Shown here: positions 47,799 to 59,985 of the stretch, piece by piece
Layout: each line of letters starts with the position of its first letter
Numbering within the stretch: the first letter of the stretch is position 1
DNA from: Parietaria judaica
Lineage: Eukaryota; Streptophyta; Magnoliopsida; Rosales; Urticaceae
Direction: 5' to 3'
DNA: 64,000 bases
Assembly: GCA_954871525.1 (NCBI GenBank)
Contig: OX940872.1
Location: 22,477,746-22,541,745 of the forward strand
Position numbers and translations under genes: made by a program
Notes under the pieces: model-generated
Seen by the model: only the letters and a program-made list of their open reading frames with translations
Databases searched by the model: none
Told to the model about the DNA's origin: nothing

Positions 47799-49160
47799 AA
47801 AGCTTTGATCTTAGTTTCATCAGTGGGTTTGAGTTTGACTTTCATGGTTTCTTAGTGAAGAAGTTATGAGCGTATAATTGGCAATGAATGAACTGATAAG
47901 TGCCACGTATAAGATAGTAAGCTTCATTTTATCTAATTTAAAGAAACTTACTTTAACATTAAGGAGAAAATTCCCGGTCCCCGTGCCCGGTTTCGGGTAT
48001 GTCCTGTCCGGTTTTGTCACGAAATTAAATCGGTTTTGTCACGATTTATTTATTATAGTTTTTATGTGTCTGATTTCATGAATTATTTGAAATTAGACTG
48101 TGCCATTTATAAAAATCGGTACAAAAAATCGATCTCTTACCTTTATTTAACAATTTGATAAAAATGTTCTTAAATTCGAGTCCGTCCGGTTTCGGTTCAA
48201 TCCTAGTTGACTTCCCCTGGCCTAGCCTGACTATAGAAGGGCTGAAAAAAAAAAAAAGAAGGTTAATAGTCCGGTATCCGGTCCGCCTATCGGTCCCGTC
48301 CATTGAAAGAAAATTATGGGACGCAGTGTTTATATTATTTTTTTAGTATTATGGGGAATAATCTCAAACGCGGAAATTCAATTGACACCGCGTTCATTGC
48401 TTACATATTTACACCGTTTTTTACTGTTAATTTTTTTTCACGGTATTTTGAACCTTGGTTTCCAATTCTCGTCAAACAGCTCTACACGGTGGCCGGACCC
48501 GACGCAAGAGAAGAGACGAACCTCACAGCCCAAGTAGCCAACTGGCTCCCCAAAGGCCTGCAGCCTCTGCTCCAGCCTCGCGTCAAGCCCGATCTCACCC
48601 GCGTCGCCCTCTCTGGCCACAGCCGTGGCGCCAAAACCGCCTTCGCACTCGCTCTGAACCGCACACAATCTCCTCCCACTGTGAAGTTCTCGGCACTAAT
48701 CGCCATTGACCCCGTCGACGGGACCGCCAAGGGCAGTCAAACCCCGCCGCAGATCCTAACCTACGCCCCCGAGTCGCTCGATCTCGGCCTCCCAGTGATG
48801 GTCGTGGGCTCGGGGCTGGGCGAGCTGCCGAGGAACGCGCTCTTTCCGCCCTGCGCACCCAAAGGGGTCAACCACGTTGACTTTTTCAGCGAGTGTCGAG
48901 GGCCAGCATGGCACTTTGTGGTCGAGGGGTACGGCCATCTGGACGTGTTGGACGACGAAACGACCGGGTTCCGAGGGAGGGCCACGCGCTGCGTGTGCGC
49001 GGGCGGGGAGGCGAGGGAGCCGATGAGGAGGTTCGTGGGCGGGGCCGTGGTGGCGTTCTTGAGGGCCTACTGGGGTGCTGATTGGGCAGCTTTGGTGGCC
49101 ATTAGGGACAAGAGTGAGGGCTTGCCAGTGCAGCTTAGGACTATGGAGTTTCGATCTTGA
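47488..49160 (+). CDS. CLH: Chlorophyllase (chlorophyll chlorophyllido-hydrolase)
   Basis: Two exons, 47488-47763 and 48480-49160, with a GT-AG intron in phase 0. They give 318 residues, the normal length. The enzyme removes phytol from chlorophyll to give chlorophyllide (EC 3.1.1.14). The lipase motif GHSRG holds the nucleophile S140. D169 (ALIAIDPVDG) and H245 (EGYGHLD) complete the likely triad, and the S-to-D spacing of 29 agrees with characterised plant enzymes. N-terminal landmarks are FPVVLFSHGYLLYNSFYSQL and HVASHGFIVIAPQ. There is no obvious hydrophobic signal peptide, and the N-terminus before the conserved core is short (about 20 residues). Exon 2 is strongly GC-rich. CLH proteins are linked to stress or wound chlorophyll breakdown rather than normal senescence in Arabidopsis. 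The intron carries transposon-like repeats. Confidence 0.95.
47960..48305. mobile_element. Probable degenerate DNA-transposon remnant in the chlorophyllase intron
   Basis: Clusters of CCGGT-type motifs at both ends (GTGCCCGGTTTCGGG near 47980; GTCCGGTATCCGGTCCG near 48270) in opposite orientations flank AT-rich sequence. Such subterminal arrays are common in hAT-like MITEs. No clean terminal repeat or target duplication could be set. Confidence 0.4.
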
Positions 49161-50266
49161 TCATATCTTCGAAAATGTTTTACTCTTAATTACTCGATTA
49201 GTGTTATAATTTTCGAATTGTATGAATGATATAAGAAGGGCTACGAGTCTTATGATGAATATGGTAAAGAAAAATGTATAATTTTATTGTGAGAATGGTT
49301 CATTTTTATCAATTTACATGTTAAGTTATGGTGTTCTTTCAATAATAAAAGGGGAGCAATTTTTTTGTCATTCTATGATAATTTTTGTACACGAGTCGTT
49401 TTTATTACAATTTTTAGGATAAAATATCACATATATAATATGAATTATATTCCAACTATATATGTTGGTGGCAATTTTTTGATGATTTCAAAAAGTTTTA
49501 CATAAGCAATTAAGTTTTTTTCTAACTACAATTACTGTGATAGTTTCACGTGGCAAAATATAATTTGATCATTTTTTTTTATCATTTTTATCGTATATAA
49601 ACGTTAAGAACTTAAAAGAGTAGACAACGAACAATAAATTCTCCAATAGTAGCAGCTAATATGATGCAAAATCTAAGTTAATATACAGTAATCTTGGGGT
49701 CAAAACAAAAGAAAACCGTAATCAATGTGGCGCAAAAACATGATCAAATCATACATAGTAATATTCATTTCAAGTTTATTTGTTTGATTTGTATTGATGT
49801 CATCCGAAAATACTAAAAAAAACTAAAGAAAAATAAACGAGACCTACCGATTCACCGAAAAAGGTAAACTTGAGTATTTTACAGTAATAACCCCTATATT
49901 TTTATTGATACCAAAAAAAAAAAAAAAAAAAAAACCTTAAACCCCAAAATTTGCACTAAAACCCTTCCTCGATCCAAAAACGCCTTTTTGGCCCCAATCT
50001 CTGCGCAAAAAGCCACCTCGAGCATTCGTCCATCACTGACGCCGCCGAAGCCGGAGATTTTCTCCGGCGATCTCGCTGAACCACCGTGAACTTCTCTTAC
50101 TGATTCTTCAGACATTCTGTTCGTTGCTCTGAAAGTTTCCGTTTTTCGTTTACTCACAAGTCTATTAGGGCTTTTCGATGCTTGTGAAAGCTCCATTATT
50201 CATGAATTCGTTCGTTTTTCGCAGATTATTTGCGGGCATTGGATCGTCTCGTCTTAATCTCTCCGA
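49161..50266. other. Spacer and 5' region of the RPC9 gene
   Basis: The 3' sequence of the chlorophyllase gene, AT-rich spacer, a poly-A run (about 49914-49934), then the presumed RPC9 leader. TTTTTCGCAG ending at 50224 looks like a 3' splice site, so the leader may contain an intron. No protein-coding frame is supported. Confidence 0.45.
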
Positions 50267-51979
50267 ATGAAGATGTATGTGCATATATATACAGTGTATA
50301 ATTGATGGGCTTTAGTGTTCTTTGTATCTCATGATTCAGTTTGTTGCTAATGGTTATATCCAGATTAGAGCATAATGCTGGTCCTCTCACCAATTTCGAA
50401 GTGCTCGATTTTCTGAAATCGAAGGGCGCCTCGAACGACCTGACCCGGGTTCTTGCCGACGTGGCGTCGTCGGAATACAGAGTATGCGCGTTTAGGTTTT
50501 GTTCCAGCTGAACATAAGGGTTTTGTAGTGTGAAATGTGAAGGGGTTTTAACGCTATCTTGTATTGAAATAGGTGTACGATTATTTGATCGCGACTGCGG
50601 CTTGTAATCAGAGTGAAAAGACCGTCCGCGAGTTCCTGGAGAAGTGCAAAAAGTATGATCTCGCTAAAGCGGAAGTGCTCAACATCATGAATGTCAGGCC
50701 GTCTTCGGCAGTTGAGATTTACTCGGTAAGAACCCTTACTTATTCTCAAGCTTTCTCGTGTTGTTTCGTTTGGAATGTGTTTGTTGAAATTGGAAAACTA
50801 GTTTTGATCATTAGCGAAATAGATGATCTTGTGAAGCCATAACTTTTCAAGTTCGAATTAGGAGTAAGTTTTAGTTGTTTCTCTTGAACTTCTAGCATTG
50901 TCTCAGTTTGCCCTTTAACTTTTTTTCCTTGTATTAGTTTCCCCTTTGAACTTGTAACTGCAGCAGTTTGCCCCTCCCGTTAAATATTTGACGGTTTGAT
51001 TTGTAAGCACGTGAACGATATTAATGCAAGGGAAATCGAATGAATAAGTTTAACGGACTGAACGAAAAAGGATAACCTGCTAGAGATTGCAACAAGTTCA
51101 GGGGCAAACTGAGACATTAGGACGGGTAAGGTTGATATATTTAAAAAGAAAAAAGTTCAGGAGTTGAACTGAAATAATGTGACAAGTTCAGGCAGGACAA
51201 CTGATGGTTTCTCTACATAAAAAATACAAAAATAAAAAAATGAAAAAAAAAATCGGTAATATTTTCGGACTAAGTTGTCCTTATTAGCTCGTTTCTTCTT
51301 GTGTCTAGTCTCTAAAAAACTGCACTCCTTATCTCAAAAATAAAAAATAAATTGTATTTCAATGTTCAGAACCGAAGGGATATCAGCAGATTTTTACCGA
51401 CCTTTATTTTGTTATGAATTAAATTACGAGTAGTAGTTAAATTATCATAATAATTTATATTTTATGTATTAAGGGCATATTAGGTAGTCTGGTAAGGATT
51501 AGTGATTTTGTTTGGACAGTTTTCCGTCCTGCAGCACGGAGAGTCTCTGACCGTACTCTCGTAGCAATGGTCGTTCTTTTGTGCTTATCGGATTAGCTTT
51601 AATAAAGAGGAAGAGGGAATCATCATCTCGGTGATCTCTCGTTGGCCGGACTAGTGATTGTGTTGTGAGATTGATTTATTGGCGTTTATTTGGATCCGAA
51701 TTGCTTCCGGGTTAACAGTACTAAGCAGAGCAGTATGTTCCTTGAATAAGAAAAAGTATACGAGGAATCGTACTTATTTCCTTACATTGTGTTGTAATGT
51801 CCGAACAGATGATAGAGCAGTGCGACGCGCGCTTAGGCGATACCGTCGAAGAGCTCGTGGAGTTGGTGGCAGAAGTGTTGCCACCACCTCCAACCGAACA
51901 ACTCGGGGGCGTAGAAGAAATAACGGCGCAACTCAGTCAATTGCCATCAGCGATAACATCGGTGGCTAAAGCTGATTAA
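50267..51979 (+). CDS. RPC9: DNA-directed RNA polymerase III subunit RPC9 (CRCP-like)
   Basis: Four exons: 50267-50274, 50364-50481, 50573-50725 and 51809-51979. All are GT-AG and in phase, giving about 149 residues. The protein shows LTNFEVLDFLKSKGA near the N-terminus, then VYDYLIATAACNQ, REFLEKCKKYDLAKAEVLNI and VRPSSAVEIYS, and the acidic tail IEQCDARLGDTVEELVELV, all typical of the Rpb4/RPC9 family. RPC9 pairs with RPC8 to form the stalk of RNA polymerase III, which transcribes tRNA and 5S RNA genes in the nucleus. The first coding exon is only eight bases. Intron 3 (1083 bp) contains a foldback repeat. The gene follows chlorophyllase in the same orientation with about 1.1 kb between coding parts. 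Confidence 0.9.
50865..51215. mobile_element. Foldback repeat in RPC9 intron 3
   Basis: GTCTCAGTTTGCCC (about 50900) is matched in complement by GGGGCAAACTGAGAC (about 51101), and TTGAACTT/AAGTTCA-type words recur on both sides. It is a MITE-like insertion lying wholly in intron sequence. Boundaries are approximate and no target duplication was resolved. Confidence 0.5.
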
Positions 51980-52438
51980 TCATACGACATTGTAGTTTTG
52001 TTTGGAAGCTCTTCATGAGTCATTGGTGAGTTCTAGCTATCGTTGTCTATTATATATTTTTGGTTTTCTTGCACTACAAGTTTAGTTATTTTTGCATCAA
52101 ATATGTATATATCTAATCTTCAAATTACAGTGGTAGACCATATGTTACAAAATGGCAACTGTGATTTGTGACCATATGACTTTAATTTATTAAAAATTTC
52201 ATAGTTTTGAGTGAACATTTAATATATAACAAATTGTATTTTTTTTCTTCTTTCAAATTGTATTTTTCCTCTGCGACTATTATTTGGGTTTTGTTTTTAT
52301 CAATAACAAAGTCAGTATGTAGAACTGCTTGAAAAATAAAAATTGCAGCCTCTTTAATTCGTACAACAGAATTATTCTCCAAAGACACCAGAACTCTGTC
52401 TTCTTTTTTTTACGTAAATGTATATATATATATTCCTT
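51980..52438. other. RPC9 3' region and spacer
   Basis: Likely 3' untranslated sequence followed by AT-rich DNA. No gene seen. Confidence 0.45.
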
Positions 52439-52544
52439 CTAAATCTGATGAACACTGCTTAACTATTATTCCCCTCTCAGAGAAACCAGCATTTTTCTAT
52501 TTCTGTCTGAGGAATAACAGTTAAGCAGTGTTCATCAGATTTAG
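52439..52544. repeat. Perfect 26-bp hairpin, possible small-RNA precursor
   Basis: The arms 52439-52464 and 52519-52544 are exactly complementary (right arm begins AGTTAAGCAGTGTTCATCAG). Pairing continues inward (ATTATTCC with GGAATAAC, and CTCAGAG with CTGTCTGAG, imperfect) to a short loop. The size, about 106 bases, suits either a plant miRNA-type foldback or a tiny MITE. No known miRNA is recognised. Confidence 0.8.
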
Positions 52545-55500
52545 GATAATATGCACGTAAGTCACTTCTTTAACTCATGACAAATAAATTGACTTCTGTT
52601 TTGAATCTTTGAGAATTTTTTTATTAATATTTTTTTAATTATAACAAAACAATCCAAGATCAGTCAAACGGGAGCGGGAAAAGTAGCTTTTTTTGTCCCT
52701 GTTCTGAAAAATTGGGAATTTATTTTTGGTAACGGTTCCAAGTTCCGGTAATGCATCCGATTCTAAATGTCGTGGTTCCGGTTCAGGTTATTGCTCCAGT
52801 TTTAAAATTTCCTGGTTCCGATTCTAAATTTCCTGGTCCTAAAAGTATTTGACTAAAAAATGATATGTAGTTCTTAAAAAATCATTAATTAAAAACTACA
52901 CATAATATAAAAAGCGACAATCAATATATGTATATATATATTACACCAAAAGCGACATATTATAAATTAAAATTGACATGTAGTTTAAAACCAGAACCGG
53001 TACTAAAAATTGAGAAATATTATTTAGGTACGGGAACCGGAAAGTACTGGTATTTCCTAGATTTTTTAAAAATTGGTCTAGGACCGGTACCAAAACCGGG
53101 ACAAACCTGGAAAACAGTTAAAAAAATTTCACCCCTATTGATTTATTCTTTTAAAAAAGTTTATAATAAAGAAAAGGTGCATGCATGAGATTGACATACG
53201 AATGAAAGAATATTTGGTGCTTTTGTAGTGTAATTATTTTTTTTATGTTAAATTAGTAATATGAGATTGAAGAATTTTATTATATATTTATATTATTGAA
53301 GTTATTAATTTATTGAAAGTTAAATTTAGTCATAGTAATTTGAGTCGGGACCATACAATAATATAATTATATGAAAATTATTAATTTATCATATATTAAT
53401 TTGACAAAGTCATACTGTAATTCTAGAATTATCCATATTCCATATCATTTGTTGTCCCTAGCTCAAGAAATTTGCTTAGAGATCTCATTTTGAAATAAGC
53501 AAGCATTCTTAATGTAGCGAACTAGCCAAATATTTGAAATAGTCGGAGTTTTGATTTTTTTTAAAAGGCAGAATAATTTTATTTTCCGTACATTATAATA
53601 ATTAAGTTAATGGTGGCCATATAATATTGTTCTTCTATCAATGTATGGAGTACATATGGACATATATTATCTTTTCGTGTTTTGCGGTCTATTATTTGCA
53701 TCGCCACATGTCTCCTTTGAGGGTGCAAAATAATTCAGGTCAACATTTTCTTCACTCATTTTGAATTTCTTGATCAACAAATACTTCTGAGATTCAATAC
53801 TTCTCTTTTTTTCACATAAAATTTTGAATGAAGAAAAAAAAAAACGTAATTTTATTCAATATTATTTTTACCTTTTGTAATCTAGCTGAATAATTGAAGG
53901 ACTCACATTTTGCGTTATATATTGTAAGTTATAACCATATACTGTTATACATATGCATTGACGTATTATTCTACTTTACTTCTAAGTTGCAACATATAGT
54001 CCAAGACGTGGGACTATCGGTTATTTCGTAAAAAAATATATAAACGCGCTATCAATGCATATGTATTTTTCCCCGGTTAAATTGGCATTGGTGAGATTGC
54101 CCTTGAACTTATGTATTAGCGAAAATACCTACAAACTTTTCTGCATAAAGTTTCTCTCCGTCCAATCATTTATATTGTAACACACATAAGTTGCACGATT
54201 ATATTGTCACCGAAGACATAGCTAAGGTAGTTGAGCTTTTTTTCCGTCATTTGACGGAGGATTCAAGTCCCATTAACACTAAAAAAATACATTGTTAATG
54301 AAAATTCATCTTCAATAAAAAAAAAAAAAAGTGATTTCGTTATGCATATAAGAGTAGTTTTTTATAATTTGCCGGACACGGGTTGTCCAACCTATTTTCA
54401 AACTTGGATGGGCATTGTACTCTTTATATACAAAATGGACCGGGAACCGCCCACTGCCCGTAAGTAATTTATATACGTTTAAAAAAAAATTATAAAGATT
54501 AACTTCATAAATAATAAAAAGTGGCTGCCGGTTGTCCGTGCCCAAGAAGAACCCGATTTAAGCTTGCGTCCCCTGTGATCACCTCTACTTATATGACTTG
54601 TAATATAAATTACGACATGCATATAGTATAGAATAATAGAACTATAGATATAGAATAAGTATGAAACACTTTTGTTTCGCAGTGGTGGTCAATTTTTGAA
54701 GGGCAGTGGTTGGGGTAAACTGGTAAAGTGAGAAAGGTACGTTGATGAGAATCTGAATGATTGACAAGGCTACTATTTGATTTGAAGATGTGAAGAAGAA
54801 AGAAAGAAAGAAAGAATGGTCTTCATTTATATCACCTGGCCTCTACCTAGTTCCCTCACCGGCAATACCAACTACACTTTCATATCACACGTCACTTCTA
54901 CACAAACTAATTATCAATATTACTCTAAATTTTGACTAAGTATAGCTAATAATTATACCCTTTGATATAATTATCAATTTGAACCCATATTATTATTATA
55001 ATTTAAACACAAGTTTACAAAATTTGGATCCATATTTTCCTACAAACTTTGAATTTTGTATCAGAGTATCTCTCTTTCTTATCAGTTAACACTTATTTTA
55101 AATTTGTATCTTCTTACTTTCAAAATTATAATGTTTTTAACTTTTTTTTTTTGCAAAAAATCTATGTTTATTATATTATTTATAATTATGACTTTTTAAA
55201 AATTTAACAAAATTAGTCAATATTTAGAAAAGATAGTATTGGTTACATAAAAAATTGAAGAGGGAATTATTAAAAATAAAATAAATATTAGTAACAAAAT
55301 AATAAATTTACGAGACAAAATTATTAAAATAAGAATAAAAGGACGAAGGACGATTACATTAATGATAAGTTAAAAAAAAATTGTGACATTCCTCTTTTTT
55401 TTTTTTCATATAAAATAAAAATAGCGGTGATGTGTGTTTTGTTGTGTCATGTGATGTGAAGGTTAAAGAAAACACCCATACATTGAGTCTTCCTTTGTGG

Positions 55501-56433
55501 GTTTGAATTGTATTTTGGAGGTACCAAGCCCACCTTTCTCTCATCTTTGTCAATTGGTCTCACTCAATCTAGAATATACTCTCGTTCATTTGTCAACAAA
55601 TAAAATGAGAAAATAAAAATAAAAAATAGTTTATAACTTTATATATAAGATAAAATCATACTATATAGGTTTATTTGCAATAAGATGAAGTCAAAATTAT
55701 ATACATACACACATAAAATTTATTCCAACATGAGGATCCACAATTAAATTGAGCCAAATATACTATATAATATACACATAATTACAAGAATTGGGCAAAT
55801 ATCCTCAAGTAGCTTCCAAATAATTCATGATCTTTTTTTCATTCACAAATTGACTTTAGATTATATTTAAAGGTGTCAATTTTACTTCTAGTGGGGACGG
55901 TATGGTTCTAAACTTCTAACTAATGGTAAAATTTATTGCACCCCGTTAAAATTGTTACTCTGTGGTATTTATTTTTGCTGTTGCGTAGAGAAGCAAAATT
56001 ACATTATTGCACATAAATATATATTAAAAGAGAAAAAATATATAAAAATAAAAATTAATAGAGAAAAAAGAGATATATAGCCATAGGTAAGGACACAGTC
56101 TACCATAGAGTGGGCCAGCTTCCAACTCTGCTGGTCTGACCACATAGCAAATACCAATATTTCTCACAAAAAAAATAAAAACAGATTGAAGAAATAAATT
56201 TTACCGCGGTAACTAATCAAAGTCATGGACTCATGGTCACTGACTCTTAGACTGACAAAATTTGGGCTAATTGCCGTAAAAGTAACATTACTCATTCTCT
56301 TTTTTTTTTTTAAGTAAAAAATATTCAAATTCAACATCCGCTATAAAATTTATTATTAATAATGATGGGATTATAAAAAATTATTACATATAAATTTATT
56401 AATTTATAAAGTATTAGACTATTAGTTATATGA
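52545..56433. other. Intergenic with degenerate DNA-transposon remnants, no gene seen
   Basis: Two patches with arrays of GGTTCCGG/CCGGTACC-like words (52670-53130 and about 54365-54600) look like old hAT-type non-autonomous elements; the second ends near CTGTGATCACCTCTACT. A GAAA-type microsatellite lies at 54793-54816. No open frame in this interval resembles a protein. Confidence 0.45.
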
Positions 56434-56442
56434 TAATTATAA

Positions 56443-57693
56443 GGGATAATAGCGGCTAAAGTAGCCAAACTTTCATAATTTGTGTCGATAAAGGTCCAAA
56501 CTGGATTTATAGCGGCTAAAGTAGCCAAACTCGGTCAATCTGGGGCAAGCACTTATTCCGTCAAGTCAAACTTAACATCCGTTAGTCTATCGCCACACAC
56601 TTACATGTGGCAAACTTTGGGTATTTATGCCGTGATAAAACCAAAGTTTGGGTATTTATGCCGCGATAAACTATTTTTTTAAAAAAAATTGATTGCTCAA
56701 ATCATCTAAATAAAGGTTAAAATATTATGCCTTTAGTAGAACTCGAGCTCATCATTTCCCTCACATATAAGAGCAACATAACCACTAAACACATTTACCT
56801 CACCTTATATCTTGATAAAAATAAGAATATAAATAGAAACTTATTAATAAGTGACATAGTAATAGAAACATATGTTTTTTCGCACTGGTTTCGGATTGAC
56901 TTATTAGGAAAGGGGTTAGGTTGACCTTTTTGGACCAGGATTGAGTTGACTTTTTTGGAACGGAGTCAGGTTGACTTTTTCAGACCCATGGGTTGACTTT
57001 TACAGAATTTGGTCAGGTTGAATATTTTGTACCCGACCCTGTTTCAAAAAGTTAACTCGACCCGGTTCTGAAAAAGGCAACCCGAACTCGACAAAGTCAA
57101 CATGAATCCGGTACAAAAAATTCAACTTGACCACTGTCCAAAAAATTCAAGTCAACCCCGTTCTAAAAAAGTCAACTCGACCCGGTCCGAAAATTCAAAT
57201 CACCCCCATCCAAATTAGTCAACCCGAACTCGGTGCGAAAAAACACATATGTTTCTATTACTAGGATCACTTATCAAGAAGTTTCTATGTATATATATAT
57301 ATATATTTTTTTTGTCAAGATATAACGTGAAGTGGATGTGGTTTGATGATTATAATGTCTTTTTATGATGGGGAAAGTGATGAGTTCGAGTCGTCCAAAA
57401 ACTATAATATATTAACTTTTATTTAAATGACGTGAACAAGCGAAAAACATATATAAAATGGTTTATCGCGGCATAAGTACCCAAACTTTAGTTTTATCAC
57501 GGCATAAATACCCAAAGTTTGATATAACGTGTAAGTGACGTGGCGATAGACTAACGGGTGTTAAGTTTGACTGGACGGAATTAGTGCTTGCCACAGATTG
57601 ACCGAGTTTGGCTACTTTAGCCGCTATAAATCCAGTTTGGACCTTTATCGACACAAATCATGAAAGTTTGGCTACCTTAGCCGCTATTATCCC
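56443..57693. mobile_element. Non-autonomous Mutator-like foldback element, 9-bp duplication
   Basis: 1251 bp. GGGATAATAGCGGCTAAAGT at the left is repeated in complement at the right, and pairing extends over about 230 bases. TAATTATAA flanks both ends (56434-56442, 57694-57702). Inside, a second inverted pair (ATAGAAACATATGTTTTTTC and complement, about 56865 and 57238) encloses degenerate GTTGAC/GTCAAC repeats, so nearly the whole element can fold back. An unrelated-looking frame inside (56727-56924) is not a gene. Confidence 0.9.
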
Positions 57694-57743
57694 TAATTAT
57701 AATTATAAAAAAGTCCATATATAATATGTCATTAATATTGTAA

Positions 57744-59934
57744 GATCGTGGCAAAATCTATTGCGAACCGTCTCAAATCGGCTATTGGCTATGTGTTTGA
57801 CGAGAATCAAAGCGCCTTCATTGCCGGGCGACATATTGGGGATAACGTAATGGTGGGTTTCGAATGCAACCATTGGCTCCGAGCTCGAACTAAGGGTACC
57901 GATGGCTACGCTGCGTTGAAGCTTGCATGACCAAGGTTTACGACAGAATTGAGTGGACGTATGTGGAAAGAATCATGGAAGCAATGGACTTCGTCCCGCG
58001 GTGTGTTTCCCGTAGTATCGATTGCATCACTTCCACGAGATTTTCAGTTCTCGTCAATGACTTTACCTCAGACCAATTTTCTGCCTCCCGTGGACTCCGA
58101 CAAGGTGATCCGCTATCCCCTTATCTTTTCATCTTGTGTGCTCAAGGTTTTTCGTCTTTAGTCCACGAACAGGTTCGGCGTGGGCGTATCCATGGGATTC
58201 AGATTTCAAAAAGCAATCCCGCAGTATCACACCTTTTTTTCGCCAACGATAGCCTCGTCTTCATCCGGGCTAATGCAAACGAGTGTAGAGCTATTAACCA
58301 ATGCATCGATGTGTACTCTAAAGCTTCGGGACAAGTTGTAAACTTTGAAAATCGACTATTTCATTCTCTCCGAACACGAAGCCGACCCATATCACGGAGA
58401 TTAAAGAGATCTTCGCAGTACAAATTACAAGTGGTTTCGACGTTTGTTTGGGGCTGCCTACTTTTTCGTTGAGATCAAAAAATATCCAATTTGGTTTTCT
58501 TCGCTCAAGGGCTCTCAAGCGGATCAGTGGGTGGAGCAGAGCACTTTTCTCTATGGGGGGCAAAGAGACTCTGATCAAATCTATCATTTAATCCACTCCA
58601 ACATACACGATGAGTATGTTCAAGATTCTTGCTGGTCTTTGTAGCGAAATTGAAAAAGTGTGCTCGGATTTTTTGTGGGGACGCGATGAAGAGATGAAGA
58701 AACTCCATTGGAAGAGTTGGGATCGACTCTGCAAACCCAAGAAAGAAGGCGGTCTGGGATTCCGAAGCCTTCTGGAGTTCAACCAAGCGCTTCTAGCAAA
58801 ACAAGTTTGGCGGTTGGCTAGAGCGCCTCCTTCGATGGAAGCGAAAGTTATGGCCGGAAAATACCATACCCCATTCCTCGATCCTTGAAGGACAAATAAA
58901 GGCACGATGCTCATACGTTTGGAGCAGTTTATTGTGGGGTATTGAGCTGCTCAATCACGGCTAGAGATGAAGGGTCGGAGATGGATCGAAAATCTCTATC
59001 TACGGCGATCGATGGATTCCATCCCTACTAAGCTTCAAAGTCCAATCACCTCCGGTTTTGGGCGCTGATGCCAAAGTGGGGAATTTTATCCTCCCATTCG
59101 AGGTCAAAATTTTTTTGTCGATGGCGAGACCTAAAATAAAAAAGATTGACTCCGTGGTTTGGCATTTTGGCAAGTGTGGGCTCTATACGGTTCGGAGCGG
59201 CTACTATAAGGCTACGACAAGAAGCCCAGTGGGTCCCTCACAGCCAAGAATTGAGGAGACGTGGAGCAAGGTATGGTCAATTAAAAATCCACCAAAAATT
59301 AAGATTTCGTTTGGCGGGCGAGCCAGGAGATAATCCCTACTATGGGAAACTTAGCCCAAAGACATATTCATGTGGCTTCAAATTGCTTCTTCTGCGGCTG
59401 TGCTTTCGACTCTATAGCCCATAGCCCTATTTTCTGCCCCTTAGTAGAGAAAGCGTGGAGAAACTCACCATTTGAGCACATTCTCGAGCATAACTACCAC
59501 AAGCGATTTAGAGATATTTTTACGGACGAGGCTCGGTCCATGTCAAAGCAAAACCTTTCTCTCCTTGCTATCATGTTTTGGGAAGATTGGAACCAGAGGA
59601 ACAAACAGAGACACGGCCTTAAAAGCAACTTCAAAGATATCTTCCTCCGGGCCAAATCACTACAGGAAGACTTCGATTTGGCGGTAGACGAAGACGGATT
59701 CACCATCGATGACATATTAGGGTTGGGTTCTCGATCCAATTCTAGCTTTCAATTTATGCATAGAAGTGGAAACACAGTTGCTCACTCGCTTGCCCAAAAT
59801 AGTCTTGGATCTCCCTTTCCTAATATTTGGTTGAATTTTCCTCCTCGTTGTATTACTAACTCTATATTGACGGAGTCCGTCGGCGCTCGTTGCGAGCGCT
59901 AATGAAATCTCATTTCATTTTAAAAAAAAAAAAT
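57744..59934 (+). pseudogene. 5'-truncated LINE (L1-like) with RT, zf-RVT and RNase H-like remnants
   Basis: Successive frames give ENQSAFIAGRHIGDN, KVYDRIEWTYVERIM, RQGDPLSPYLFILC, then the RT active-site region as FANDSLVF (the first aspartate of the usual FADD is replaced), LHWKSWDRLCKPKKEGGLGF, a zf-RVT region with WSKVWSIKNPPKIK, and a C-terminal HRSGNTVAHSLAQ RNase H-like end. At least three frame changes and stops (near 57928, 58360, 58595, 58887, 59331) break it. An A-rich tail at 59922-59933 marks the 3' end. The endonuclease and N-terminus are missing. It lies about 40 bases from the end of the preceding foldback element. No target duplication could be assigned. Confidence 0.88.
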
Positions 59935-59953
59935 TATAGCTTATTTTATGCAA

Positions 59954-59985
<32 letters not shown>

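Noticed and set aside
48438..49081. Multiple frames overlapping chlorophyllase exon 2
   Set aside because: They are shadows in a GC-rich exon. The chlorophyllase frame carries the catalytic motifs.
49894..50196. Minus-strand frame of 100 codons before RPC9
   Set aside because: It ends in a poly-phenylalanine from a poly-A run and overlaps the presumed RPC9 leader; no known domain.
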